A stretch of DNA of 64,000 nucleotides. It comes from Mesorhizobium sp. M2D.F.Ca.ET.226.01.1.1 (GTDB lineage Bacteria; Pseudomonadota; Alphaproteobacteria; Rhizobiales; Rhizobiaceae). The position numbers and the translations under genes were made by a program. The stretch is taken from positions 248,001-312,000 of the forward strand of contig NZ_RZOY02000004.1 of assembly GCF_004022705.2 (NCBI RefSeq). Direction: 5' to 3'. Below, one piece after another: positions 30,856 to 39,884 of this stretch (its first letter is position 1; each line of letters starts with the position of its first letter). Under the pieces are notes generated by a model, which did no database searches, was not told the DNA's origin, and saw only the letters and a list, made by a program, of their open reading frames with translations.

Positions 30856-31713
30856 GTGATCCGTTACGCGAAACCCACCATGGTCGACGAGGCGCTCGCT
30901 CTGCTTGGCGAGGACCGCTGGCGCATTCTCGCCGGCGGCACGGATTTCTATCCGGCGCAGGGCGCGAAACCTTTTCGCGACAACATCCTCGACATCAATG
31001 GTCTCGCGGCGCTGCGCGGCATCGAAGAGACGGACGAATACTGGCGCATCGGCGCCCGCACCACCTGGACTGACATTGTCCACCAAAAACTACCGGCGGC
31101 CTTCGACGCGCTGAAAGCGGCCGCGCGCGAGGTTGGCTCGGTCCAGATCCAGAACGTCGCCTCGGTCGCCGGCAACCTCTGCAACGCCTCACCCGCGGCC
31201 GATGGCGTGCCGGCGTTGCTGGCGCTCGACGCCGATGTCGAGTTGCGGTCGGTGAAAGCCGTTCGCTATCCACCGCTCGGCGCGTTCATCCTCGGCAATC
31301 GACGCACGGCGCTGGAGCCAGGCGAGTTGGTCACCGCCATCCGCGTGCCGAAGCGTTCCGCGACTGGCACGTCGGCCTTCGTCAAGCTTGGCGCGCGACG
31401 CTACCTCGTCATCTCGATCGCCATGGCGGCGGCGCGGCTCGTGATCGAGGACGGGGTGGTCGCCGATGCGGCGATTGCTGTCGGCGCGTGCTCCGCCGTC
31501 GCCCGCCGCCTTACCGGCGTTGAGGCGGCTCTGCGCGGCCAGCCGGTCAGCGCGGCGCTTGCCGATGCGGTTCTGGCTGCGCCGATCGATGAGCTGTCGC
31601 CGATTGCCGATGTGCGCGGCAGCGCCGAATACCGAGGGCATGCAGCGCGCGAGATCGTAGTGCGCGCGGTGCGTGCCGCAGTCGGCCTGGACGAAGGCAA
31701 GGTGGCGGCATGA
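30856..31713 (+). CDS. Molybdenum hydroxylase (xanthine dehydrogenase family) FAD-binding subunit
   Basis: Electron-transfer subunit carrying FAD, about 285 residues. FAD-pocket motifs are ILAGGTDFYP near 25-34 and VQIQNVASVAGNLCNASPAADGVPALLAL near 95-123, followed by the CO-dehydrogenase flavoprotein C-terminal domain. I prefer the GTG at 30856 (VIRYAKPTMVDEAL), which has GGAAGG upstream and matches the usual family N terminus; ATG at 30820 and GTG at 30796 are alternatives. It overlaps the next gene by 4 bp (ATGA). It should form a complex with the fused 2Fe-2S/Mo subunit encoded there. Confidence 0.88.
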   Translation: MIRYAKPTMVDEALALLGEDRWRILAGGTDFYPAQGAKPFRDNILDINGLAALRGIEETDEYWRIGARTTWTDIVHQKLPAAFDALKAAAREVGSVQIQNVASVAGNLCNASPAADGVPALLALDADVELRSVKAVRYPPLGAFILGNRRTALEPGELVTAIRVPKRSATGTSAFVKLGARRYLVISIAMAAARLVIEDGVVADAAIAVGACSAVARRLTGVEAALRGQPVSAALADAVLAAPIDELSPIADVRGSAEYRGHAAREIVVRAVRAAVGLDEGKVAA

Positions 31714-34478
31714 GCATGGCCCAGTCCGGCATGGAACGCGCCGACATTGCCTTCGAGGTCAACGGTGCCGCCGTCCGAGTCTCGGTGCCGCCGGTGCGGC
31801 GGCTGTCGCAGGTGTTGCGCGACGAGTTGCGGCTGACCGGCACCAAGGTCGGCTGCGACGCCGGCGATTGTGGCGCCTGCACGGTGTTGGTCGACGGCGA
31901 TCCGGTCTGCGCCTGCCTGGTGCCGGCGGCATCCGTCACCGGCGCTTCCGTCACCACCGTCGAAGGCCTTGCCAGCGGCAGGCTTTCGGCCCTCCAAGCC
32001 TCGTTCCTCGAACATGGCGCCGCGCAATGCGGCATCTGCACGCCCGGCCTGCTGGTCGCGGCCACCGCGCTTCTGGAGCGCAACCCGACACCAAGCGAGG
32101 CCGAGACGCAGGACGCACTGGGCGGCGTGCTCTGCCGCTGCACCGGCTACAGGAAAATCGTCGCGGCAGTGATGCAGGCCTCGCGGCACATGAACGGCAT
32201 TGACCTTCGCCTGCCGGAAGTGGGCCACGCTGTCGGCGCCTCGCCGATCCGCCTCGACGGCCTGCCGAAGGTCAATGGCACCGAAAAGTTTGGCGGCGAT
32301 TCCTTTCCGGCCGACGCGCTGGCGGTGCTGGTGGTCCGCTCGCCGTATTATCATGCCGGCTTCAACTTCGGCGATCTCGACGCCTGGACAAGCGCGCACC
32401 CCGGAATTGTCGGTGTTTTCACCGCCAGGGACATTCCCGGCAAGAACTGCTTCGGCGTCATCGGCCCGTTTGCCGACCAGCCGGCTTTGGCTGAAGGCTT
32501 TGTCCGTCTGCGCGGCGAGGCGGTGGCGCTTGTGGCGGGGGAGCGCGAGGCGATCCTCGATCTCGACCTGACGGATTTTCCGATCACCTGGACCGAGTTG
32601 CCGCATGTGTTGCAGCCGGGCGAGGCGAAGGCTGAAGGTGCCGCGCTGATCCACAGCCATCGCCCGGCCAACCTGCTCACCTCCGGCTATGTCGAGCGCG
32701 GCGATCCCGAGGGCGCGCTTGCCCGCGCAGCCGTCACAGCGTCCGGTTCCATCGAAACCTCCTTTGTCGAGCATGCCTATATCGAGCCGGAAGCCGGCTA
32801 CGCCTATATGGACGGCGACACGCTGGTCGTCGTTGCCTGCACCCAGGCGCCCTATATGGACCGCGACGATACGGCCAAGGTGCTCGGCCTTCCTGTCGAG
32901 AAAGTCCGCATCGTGCCGACGGCCACGGGCGGCGGCTTCGGCTCGAAGCTTGATGTCTCACTGCAGCCGCTCATTGGCCTTGTGGCGATGAAGACGGGCC
33001 GCCCGGCAGCGCTCGCCTACACCCGCAATGAATCGATGATGTCGACCACCAAGCGCCATCCGGCCGAGATGAAGGCGACCATCGGCACCGATGCCGAAGG
33101 CCGCATCACCGGCATGGTCTTCGAGGGCGACTTCAACACCGGCGCCTATGCCAGCTGGGGGCCGACGGTGGCCAATCGCGTACCGGTGCACGCCTCCGGC
33201 CCCTATGCCACGCCGAACTACCGCGCGATCGGCTACGCCATTCACACCAACGGCCCGATCGCCGGCGCCTTCCGCGGCTTCGGCGTGCCGCAGGCGACGA
33301 TCATGCAGGAGACGCTCTATGACGAGCTCGCCGGCAAGCTCGGTATGGACCGTCTGGATTTCCGCCTGAAGAACTGCCTGCGCGACGGCTGCGAAACGGT
33401 CACCGGCCAGCGCCTGGAATCGGGCGTCGGCATCGGCGAATGCCTGGAGCAGCTTCAGCCGCACTGGGCGCGCGCACTGGCCGACGCGGAAGTTTTTAAC
33501 GCCACCAACACGGCTAGCAGGCGCGGCGTCGGCGTTGCCTCCTGCTGGTATGGCTGCGGCAACACCTCGCTGCCCAATCCCTCCACCATTAAGGTCGGCA
33601 TCTCGGCCTCGGGCGACGTGATCCTGCATCAGGGCGCGGTCGATATCGGCCAGGGCTCCAACACGGTCATCACCCAAATCTGCGCCGACGCGCTCGGCTT
33701 GCCGCTGGACAGATTCCGGCTGAAGAGCGCCGACACCGCCATCACACCCGACGCCGGCAAAACATCCGCCTCGCGCCAGACTTTTGTAACGGGCAAGGCT
33801 GCGGAAAAGGCTGGCCGGGCTTTGCGCGAGAAAATCCTGCGCTTTGCCAACGTCTCCGATCAAGCGACGATCGTGCTCGACGGTGCGAACCTATCCATCC
33901 GCGAAGGTGACGCGGCGCGGCGCATCGATCTGTCCGAGCTGAAGGCCGATGCCGACGGCCTGGTCTTCGTCGCCGTGGAAACCTACGACCCGCCGACGCT
34001 GCCGCTCGACGCCAAGGGCCAGGGCAAGCCCTACGCCGTCTATGGCTACGGCGCGCAGATCGCCGAGCTCGAAGTCGATCTCAAGCTTGGCACCGTGAAG
34101 CTGATCAAGATCACTGCCGCGCATGATGTCGGCAAAGCGATCAACCCGGTGCTGGTCGAAGGCCAGATCGAGGGTGGCATCGCGCAGGGCATCGGCATGG
34201 CGCTGATGGAGGAATACATCCCCGGCCGCACCGAGAACCTGCACGACTATCTCATCCCGACCATCGGCGATGTGCCGCCGGTCGAGCATATTCTGGTCGA
34301 GGTTCCGGATCCGGAAGGACCCTTCGGCGCCAAGGGCCTGGGCGAGCATGTGCTGATCCCGACGGCGCCGGCGATCCTCAACGCCATACGCCACGCCACT
34401 GGCGTCCTTGTCACCAAGGTGCCGGCGACGCCGAGCCGCATCCTGGCGGCGATCCGTGAAAAGGAGGCGCGCCGATGA
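31710..34478 (+). CDS. Fused 2Fe-2S and molybdopterin subunit of a xanthine dehydrogenase-family hydroxylase
   Basis: Predicted to hydroxylate a heterocycle or aldehyde with water-derived oxygen, cytosolic, 922 residues. The N-terminal plant-type ferredoxin cluster uses Cys49, Cys54 and Cys57 plus Cys67 or 69; the second 2Fe-2S cluster uses Cys107, Cys110, Cys142 and Cys144 (CGIC, CRCTGY). The Mo-cofactor domain follows from about 170: TGGGFGSK, GAFRGFGVPQ, EGQIEGGIAQGIG, and the catalytic-Glu motif GAKGLGEH near 870. Fe-S and Mo parts are usually separate chains; here they are one. Neighbours suggest an N-heterocycle substrate rather than xanthine, which is inference. Confidence 0.9.
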   Translation: MSMAQSGMERADIAFEVNGAAVRVSVPPVRRLSQVLRDELRLTGTKVGCDAGDCGACTVLVDGDPVCACLVPAASVTGASVTTVEGLASGRLSALQASFLEHGAAQCGICTPGLLVAATALLERNPTPSEAETQDALGGVLCRCTGYRKIVAAVMQASRHMNGIDLRLPEVGHAVGASPIRLDGLPKVNGTEKFGGDSFPADALAVLVVRSPYYHAGFNFGDLDAWTSAHPGIVGVFTARDIPGKNCFGVIGPFADQPALAEGFVRLRGEAVALVAGEREAILDLDLTDFPITWTELPHVLQPGEAKAEGAALIHSHRPANLLTSGYVERGDPEGALARAAVTASGSIETSFVEHAYIEPEAGYAYMDGDTLVVVACTQAPYMDRDDTAKVLGLPVEKVRIVPTATGGGFGSKLDVSLQPLIGLVAMKTGRPAALAYTRNESMMSTTKRHPAEMKATIGTDAEGRITGMVFEGDFNTGAYASWGPTVANRVPVHASGPYATPNYRAIGYAIHTNGPIAGAFRGFGVPQATIMQETLYDELAGKLGMDRLDFRLKNCLRDGCETVTGQRLESGVGIGECLEQLQPHWARALADAEVFNATNTASRRGVGVASCWYGCGNTSLPNPSTIKVGISASGDVILHQGAVDIGQGSNTVITQICADALGLPLDRFRLKSADTAITPDAGKTSASRQTFVTGKAAEKAGRALREKILRFANVSDQATIVLDGANLSIREGDAARRIDLSELKADADGLVFVAVETYDPPTLPLDAKGQGKPYAVYGYGAQIAELEVDLKLGTVKLIKITAAHDVGKAINPVLVEGQIEGGIAQGIGMALMEEYIPGRTENLHDYLIPTIGDVPPVEHILVEVPDPEGPFGAKGLGEHVLIPTAPAILNAIRHATGVLVTKVPATPSRILAAIREKEARR

Positions 34479-36016
34479 GCGAGCTTGCCGAACGTTTCGA
34501 AACCCATGATCCCGGCGAGAAGCAGGTGGCGGAAAAGATCCGCTGCGATGCCTGTCCGGTCATGTGCTACATCGCCGACGGCCGCACCGGCGCCTGCGAC
34601 CGCTACGGCAATGTCGGCGGCCGCATCGTGCGCATGGACCCGCTGACCATCCTCGACCACGCGGCCGAGACCGGAGGCGCGGTGGTGCCTTTCGTCGCCG
34701 AGGGCGAAGCCTGGAATGGCGAGCTGGTCAACACCGGCCGCCGCTTCGTGACGGCGATCGGCGCCGGCACGACGTATCCGGATTACAAGCCGGCGCCCTT
34801 CATTGTCAGCCAGGAGGTCGAGGGTGTCGATCTCGTCACCGTCGTCACCGAGGGCATCTTCTCCTACTGCGGCGTCAAGGTGAAGATCGACACCGATCGC
34901 CATATCGGCGACGAGACGGCGACCGTGCGCTCGCAAGGCGAGGCGATCGGCCATGTGACGACCGGCGAATATGGCTCGCAGATGCTGTCGCTCGGCGGCG
35001 TCCATCACCTGACCGGCGGCTCCAAGCAGGAAGGCCGCGCCACTTGCGACGCGCTGCTCAATCTGTGCAATCGCAAGCCGGTCGAGCTCGCCATCGACGG
35101 CGGCGCGACGGTCATCGTCGAAGCCGGCAAACCGCCGGTTATCGACGGCAAGGTCGAGCATCGCATGCGCGTCGGCTGCGGCTCGGCCACCATCGGCATG
35201 TTCGCGACGCAATGGCGCGGTCTCGTCGACGAGGTGGTGGTGGTCGATGATCACATCACCGGCGTCGTCTCCGAGCACCAGGCCGGCAAGGTGCTGGGCT
35301 GGGAAGACACCGGCATAAAGATCATCGGCCGCCGCTCGACGCCGGGCCGCTACTTCAAGGTGTCGGAGCCCGGCCTCGGCTGGGGCGGCACCACGATCTC
35401 AGACCCGCTGTCGATCCTCGGTGACTGGAACGCCAAGAAGGGGGCGCGTCCCGGCCTGTCGCTGCTGATGGTTTCGACCACCGGCGAGCAGTTCGCTTAT
35501 TACGAGCTCGACGACGAGCTGAAGCCGGTCCAGAAGCCATTTCCCGAGCGGCTTCAAAAGTCCGTCGGCCTGATCGAGGACAATTGCGAGCCGGCGCTCT
35601 GCACGGTTCTGTTCATCGGCGGCGCCGGCGGTTCACTGCGCGCCGGCGTTACCGAAAACCCCGTCAATCTCACCCGCTCGGTGCAGGGCCTGAAAACCTA
35701 CGTGACGGTGGGAGGCGCGCCGGTCTATGTCTGGCCGGGCGGCGGCATCACGCTGATGGTCGACGTGACCCGCGTGCCGGAAGGCGCCTTCGGCTATGTG
35801 CCGACGCCGGCGCTGGTCGCGCCGATCGAATTCACCATGCGCCGCGACGACTATGTCCGGCTGGGCGGCTATGAAAACGAGATCCGCAGCGTCGCGGACA
35901 TCCTCGCCAAGGGCGGCGAGTATCTCAACGCGCGCCGCGGCACCGGCGCGCCGGTCAACAACCCCTGGCCGCCGCTGGCGCAGTTGCGGCGTGCGGCGGC
36001 GAACGGGGCCGGGTGA
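34475..36016 (+). CDS. 6-hydroxynicotinate reductase-like iron-sulfur protein
   Basis: 513-residue protein resembling the family named for 6-hydroxynicotinate reductase (Hnr) of the clostridial nicotinate fermentation, which reduces the pyridinone ring with ferredoxin. Near the N terminus Cys24, Cys27, Cys31 and Cys41 (CDACPVMC...GAC) look like an Fe-S site. Other conserved-looking segments are YGSQMLSLGGVHHLTGGS, VGCGSATIGMFA and YVWPGGGITLMVDV. It overlaps the Mo-subunit stop by 4 bp and the UPF0280 start. In a presumably aerobic rhizobial relative the reaction may differ from Hnr. Family recognition is from memory of sequence style, without a search. Confidence 0.78.
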   Translation: MSELAERFETHDPGEKQVAEKIRCDACPVMCYIADGRTGACDRYGNVGGRIVRMDPLTILDHAAETGGAVVPFVAEGEAWNGELVNTGRRFVTAIGAGTTYPDYKPAPFIVSQEVEGVDLVTVVTEGIFSYCGVKVKIDTDRHIGDETATVRSQGEAIGHVTTGEYGSQMLSLGGVHHLTGGSKQEGRATCDALLNLCNRKPVELAIDGGATVIVEAGKPPVIDGKVEHRMRVGCGSATIGMFATQWRGLVDEVVVVDDHITGVVSEHQAGKVLGWEDTGIKIIGRRSTPGRYFKVSEPGLGWGGTTISDPLSILGDWNAKKGARPGLSLLMVSTTGEQFAYYELDDELKPVQKPFPERLQKSVGLIEDNCEPALCTVLFIGGAGGSLRAGVTENPVNLTRSVQGLKTYVTVGGAPVYVWPGGGITLMVDVTRVPEGAFGYVPTPALVAPIEFTMRRDDYVRLGGYENEIRSVADILAKGGEYLNARRGTGAPVNNPWPPLAQLRRAAANGAG

Positions 36017-36900
36017 TGAACGGCCCACAGGCGCATTGGCTTGCCGACGGCAGGCGGCTCCATCTCAACCACGGGCCGATCGACCTCATCGTCGAAGCCT
36101 TTGGCTCTGACGACGAGCGTCGCGCCGCCTACGGGCAGGCGGTCACGCGCTTCCAGACGATCCTGATCGAGCTGGTCAAGGAGTTGCCCGAGTTGCGCCT
36201 GCCCGCCTTCTTCCTGGCGCCGCGCGATTTCGCCGGCCCGACGGCGCGCCGCATGGAAGCAGCCGTCATGCCGCTGGCGGAGTGCTTCATCACGCCGATG
36301 GCCGCCGTCGCCGGTTCGGTAGCCGACGAAATTCTTGCCGCGATGCTCTCCGGCCGCCGGCTCGACCGCGCCTACGTCAACAATGGCGGCGATTGCGCCC
36401 TCTATCTCGACGGGGACCAGTCGATGACGGTGGCGATTGCCGGCACCGGCAATGGCATGGCCGATCGCGTCGGCATCCGCGCCGAGGATGGCGTGCGCGG
36501 TGTTGCCACCAGCGGCTGGCGCGGCCGGTCGTTTTCGCTGGGCATCGCCGATGCCGTCACCGTTCTCGCGCCGACCGGCGCCGAGGCCGATGCGGCGGCA
36601 ACGCTGATTGCCAACGCGGTCGACCTGCCCGGTCACCCTGCCATCGAGCGCGCTCCGGCGCGCGACCTGGCGCCCGACAGCGATCTCGGAGAGCAACTGG
36701 TGACGCAGAGCGTCGGCACGCTTTCGCCGGGCGAGGTTGCCCGGGCGCTGGACAAGGGCCTCGCGGTCGCCGAAGATTTTCGCCGGCGCGGCCTGATTGC
36801 CGCCTCGGCGCTGTTTCTGGCGGGCGAAGCCCGCATCAGTGGTTCCGTGGCGCTCGCCGCGCCCAATAAGCATCCCCTGGAGGACTTTGCCCATGCCTGA
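36016..36900 (+). CDS. UPF0280 family protein (ApbE-like fold)
   Basis: 294-residue protein of unknown reaction. UPF0280 proteins share the fold of ApbE flavin transferases, so a role in flavin attachment or a related step for its operon partners is possible. Recognisable segments are PMAAVAGSVADEILAAML near 95 (the ApbE-like AxAxGxxxD region), YVNNGGDCALYL near 121 and GVATSGWRGRSFSLGIADAVTVLA near 160. The ATG at 36016 shares its A with the previous TGA; GTG at 36013 is an alternative. It overlaps the DUF1185 gene by 8 bp. Confidence 0.82.
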   Translation: MNGPQAHWLADGRRLHLNHGPIDLIVEAFGSDDERRAAYGQAVTRFQTILIELVKELPELRLPAFFLAPRDFAGPTARRMEAAVMPLAECFITPMAAVAGSVADEILAAMLSGRRLDRAYVNNGGDCALYLDGDQSMTVAIAGTGNGMADRVGIRAEDGVRGVATSGWRGRSFSLGIADAVTVLAPTGAEADAAATLIANAVDLPGHPAIERAPARDLAPDSDLGEQLVTQSVGTLSPGEVARALDKGLAVAEDFRRRGLIAASALFLAGEARISGSVALAAPNKHPLEDFAHA

Positions 36901-37477
36901 CTTTCCGATCCGCAAGGTCGCGGTCCTGACTGAAGAGATTTTTCACGACGGCGGTCCCGTGGCGAAAGAGCCGCGCCTGCGCGCCGCCGCGCTCGCCGTG
37001 GTCAAGAACCCCTTTGCCGGCCGCTATGTCGAGGATTTGCAGGGCGCGATGGAGGATTTGAAGCCGCTGGGTCTCCTGCTCTCCGACAGGCTGATCGCGG
37101 CGCTCGGCGGCGACGTGAAGAAGATCGACGGCTACGGCAAGGGCGCCATAGTCGGCTCCGCTGGCGAGCTGGAGCACGGCGCCCTGTGGCATGTGCCCGG
37201 TGGCTATGCCATGCGCGAGCGGCTCGGCGACGCCAAGGCCATCGTGCCGTCGGCCAAGAAGGTCGGCGCTTTCGGTTCCAGGCTAGACGTGCCGCTCGGC
37301 CACATCAACGCCGCCTATGTGCGCAGCCATTTCGACGCCATGGAGGTCGGCATCAGCGACGGGCCGCGTGCCGACGAAATCCTGTTCTGCCTCGCCATGA
37401 CCTGCGGCCCGCGCATTCATAACCGCATGGGCGGCCTGGCGGCAGCGGACATCAAGGCATGGGATGGCCTCAGATGA
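36893..37477 (+). CDS. DUF1185 / amino acid synthesis family protein
   Basis: 194-residue protein of the family called amino acid synthesis protein (DUF1185), whose reaction is not established to my knowledge. Segments include PDFPIRKVAVLTEEIFHDGG at the N terminus, GYGKGAIVGSAGELEHGALWHVPGG near 80-104 and EILFCLAMTCGPRIHNRMGGL near the C terminus. Its start lies inside the UPF0280 3' end and its stop overlaps the MarR ATG, so the genes are coupled. Context suggests an isomerase or hydrolase-like step in heterocycle breakdown; this is a guess. Confidence 0.82.
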   Translation: MPDFPIRKVAVLTEEIFHDGGPVAKEPRLRAAALAVVKNPFAGRYVEDLQGAMEDLKPLGLLLSDRLIAALGGDVKKIDGYGKGAIVGSAGELEHGALWHVPGGYAMRERLGDAKAIVPSAKKVGAFGSRLDVPLGHINAAYVRSHFDAMEVGISDGPRADEILFCLAMTCGPRIHNRMGGLAAADIKAWDGLR

Positions 37478-37935
37478 GCGGCGAGGACAATCTGCTGCGG
37501 CTGGTCGAGGCCGAGGAGGCCGACGAGAACAACTACCATCTGCAGGATCAGGTCGGCTTCATCCTGCGCAAGGCGCATCAGCGCCACGTCTCGATCTTCG
37601 CTTCCCACATCGCCGACCTGACGCCGCCGCAATTCGCCGCTTTGGCCAAGCTCTACGACATCGGCGAGACCTCCCAGAACCAGCTCGGCACGCTGATCGC
37701 CATGGACGCCGCCACCGTGAAGGGCGTCATCGACCGGCTGAAGGCGCGCGGCCTTGTCGAGGTCTCCAAGCACGAGGTGGACAAGAGGCGGCTGCTGGTC
37801 AATCTGACGCCGGAAGGCCGCGAGGCGATCGAACGGCTGATCCCGCTTGCGCGGGCCATCACCGAGGAGACGCTGGCGCCCCTGACGACCAAGGAAGCCG
37901 CGACCTTCCTGCGGCTGCTGGCGAAGCTGGCTTAG
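37474..37935 (+). CDS. MarR-family transcriptional regulator
   Basis: Winged-helix repressor of 153 residues. The DNA-binding part is TSQNQLGTLIAMDAATVKGVIDRLKARGLVEVSKHEVDKRR, with the wing at KHEVDKRRLLVNLTPEGRE. The ATG at 37474 overlaps the DUF1185 stop; the in-frame ATG at 37459 would add five residues. It is last in the Mo-hydroxylase operon. NicR of Pseudomonas nicotinate catabolism is also a MarR protein, so a cluster-specific repressor binding the sites at 30741 and 42039 is plausible. Confidence 0.9.
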   Translation: MSGEDNLLRLVEAEEADENNYHLQDQVGFILRKAHQRHVSIFASHIADLTPPQFAALAKLYDIGETSQNQLGTLIAMDAATVKGVIDRLKARGLVEVSKHEVDKRRLLVNLTPEGREAIERLIPLARAITEETLAPLTTKEAATFLRLLAKLA

Positions 37936-37972
37936 AGCGTCCTCGGTCAATAGCCAGCTCAAGCGATCCTTC

Positions 37973-38130
37973 GCGCCCCCCTCTGTCCTGCCGGACATCT
38001 CCCCCACGAGGGGGAGATTGGCGGTTTCGGCGCTGGCATCTTTCTCCGACGCTGGTGATTGGCGAAGGCGGCCGTGACGTCTGATCTCCCCCCTTGTGGG
38101 GGAGATGGCCGGCAGGCCAGAGGGGGCGCC
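37973..38130. repeat. Large GC-rich intergenic palindrome, family A copy 3
   Basis: Arms start at 37973 (GCGCCCCCCTCTGTCCTGCC) and end at 38130 (GGCCGGCAGGCCAGAGGGGG). Each contains the CTCCCCC(A/T)..GGGGGAGAT mini-hairpin. It lies between convergent marR and hyuB, where it could act as a bidirectional terminator-like structure. Confidence 0.87.
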
Positions 38131-38158
38131 GTCCCGCCGGCGTCTCTATCCCTGCTTC

Positions 38159-39883
38159 TCAGGCGTCGCGGCCCGGTCGATCGCCGATGCCATTCGCCGA
38201 AGGAACCCCAAACATCTCCCTGGCCTGCTCGGCCGTATAGTAGCCGAGCCGGACATCCTCGGCGACCTGCTTCGGATCGCGCTGGCTGGGATCGCCATAG
38301 CCGCCGCCGCCCGGCGTGCCGACGCGCACGCGGTCGCCGGCCTTGAGCGCGATGTCCTGCTCTTTGGAAAGATGCGGCGGCACATGCGCTTCGCCGCCCC
38401 GGAAGACGGTCACGCTGTTCGGCGCGCCGTCCTTGCCGCCGAGCGCGCCCTGCGGCCCGAAACGGCCGTGATCCATGACAAAGGACGCGCGCGCCTCGCC
38501 ACGCAGGATCTCGACCTCATAGGCAAGCCCGAAGCCGCCGCGATGTTTTCCCGCGCCGCCGGAGCCTTCACGCAGCGCATAGTGCCGGTAGAGCACCGGA
38601 AAGGCTTGCTCCATGATCTCGACCGGCGGCGATTTCGAAATGCCGATGGTCGAGCAGCCATTGCTCAAGCCGTCATGGCTGGCATTGCCGCCATAGCCGC
38701 CGCCGGAGATCTGGTACATGACATAGTCGCGCCCGCGCGCCGGATCGTTGCCGCCGAGCGCGAAATTGCCGCTGGAGCCGGCGGGTGCGGCCGTCACCTT
38801 CTCGGGCAGCGCCTGCACCATCGCCGCGAACACGGCTTCCGCGATGCGCTGCGAGACCTCGGCAGCGCAACCCGAGACCGGGCGCGGGTATTTGGCGTCA
38901 AGGAACGTGCCCTCCGGTCCCTTGACCTTGAGCGGCTCGAAGGCGCCGGCGCTGATCGGCACCTCCGGGAAGATGTGACGCATGGCGAGATAGACGGACG
39001 ACAAGGTGGTCGCCAGCACGCTGTTCATCGGCCCGGCGCAGGGCTTTGACGAGCCGGCAAAGTCGAAGGTCAGCGTATCGCCCTTTTTCTCGACGGCGAG
39101 ATTGATGGTCAGTGGCTCGTTCACCACGCCGTCGGAATCGACGAAGGCCTGCGAGCGGTAGACCCCGTCGGGGATCACTCCGATCGAGGCGCGCATCTGC
39201 TCGGCGGCGCGGCGGCGCAGTTCCGCGATCGCTTCGACGACGGTTTGGTCACCGTAACGATCCAGGATTTCATTGAGCCTGTCCTGGCCGATCAGTAGCG
39301 CCGCGGCCTGCGCGCGGATGTCGCCGATGCGCTGGTCGGCGACGCGGATGTTCGAGCAGATGATGGCGTAGATCTCCGGATCGAGCACTCCCTTCTTGAA
39401 CAGTTTCACCGGTGGCAGCCGCAGGCCTTCCTGCTCGACGGCGGTGGCCGAAGCGGAAAAACCGCCCGGCACCGAGCCGCCGATATCCGGCCAGTGGCCA
39501 GTGTTGGAAAGCCAGCAAAAGATTTTCCCATTTCGATAGACCGGCATGACGAAACGCACATCCATCAGATGCGTGCCGCCGAGATAGGGGTCGTTGACGA
39601 TATAGATGTCGCCGGGCTCAGGAGCCAGGCAGCGTCCGTCGGCGATCATCTCGATGACCGTCCTGGTCGAATATTGCATGACGCCGACGAACACCGGCAG
39701 GCCCTGGCTGCCCTGCGCGATCAGCGAGCCGTCGACGGCCGAGTAGATGCCGTCCGAGCGGTCGTTGGCTTCCGCGATGACCGGCGAGAAGGCTGCGCGG
39801 GAGAAGGTCAGGTCCATCTCGTCGCAGACCTGCTGCAGCGCTGCCTGCAGCACCGAAAGCGTGATCGTGTCGAGCTTTGCCAT
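38159..39883 (-). CDS. hyuB: Hydantoinase B / oxoprolinase family protein (HyuB)
   Basis: Subunit of an ATP-dependent amidohydrolase (5-oxoprolinase, N-methylhydantoinase or acetophenone carboxylase-like), 574 residues. Hallmarks are RSDGIYSAVDGSLIAQG, DIYIVNDPYLGGTHLMDV, SNTGHWPDIGGSVPGG and the C-terminal GGGGYGDPSQRD. The ATG at 39883 (MAKLDTITLSV) lies 1 bp after the hyuA stop. With HyuA it would open a lactam or imide ring at the cost of ATP. It is transcribed towards the MarR-containing operon. Confidence 0.93.
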   Translation of the reverse strand: MAKLDTITLSVLQAALQQVCDEMDLTFSRAAFSPVIAEANDRSDGIYSAVDGSLIAQGSQGLPVFVGVMQYSTRTVIEMIADGRCLAPEPGDIYIVNDPYLGGTHLMDVRFVMPVYRNGKIFCWLSNTGHWPDIGGSVPGGFSASATAVEQEGLRLPPVKLFKKGVLDPEIYAIICSNIRVADQRIGDIRAQAAALLIGQDRLNEILDRYGDQTVVEAIAELRRRAAEQMRASIGVIPDGVYRSQAFVDSDGVVNEPLTINLAVEKKGDTLTFDFAGSSKPCAGPMNSVLATTLSSVYLAMRHIFPEVPISAGAFEPLKVKGPEGTFLDAKYPRPVSGCAAEVSQRIAEAVFAAMVQALPEKVTAAPAGSSGNFALGGNDPARGRDYVMYQISGGGYGGNASHDGLSNGCSTIGISKSPPVEIMEQAFPVLYRHYALREGSGGAGKHRGGFGLAYEVEILRGEARASFVMDHGRFGPQGALGGKDGAPNSVTVFRGGEAHVPPHLSKEQDIALKAGDRVRVGTPGGGGYGDPSQRDPKQVAEDVRLGYYTAEQAREMFGVPSANGIGDRPGRDA

Positions 39884-39884
39884 C

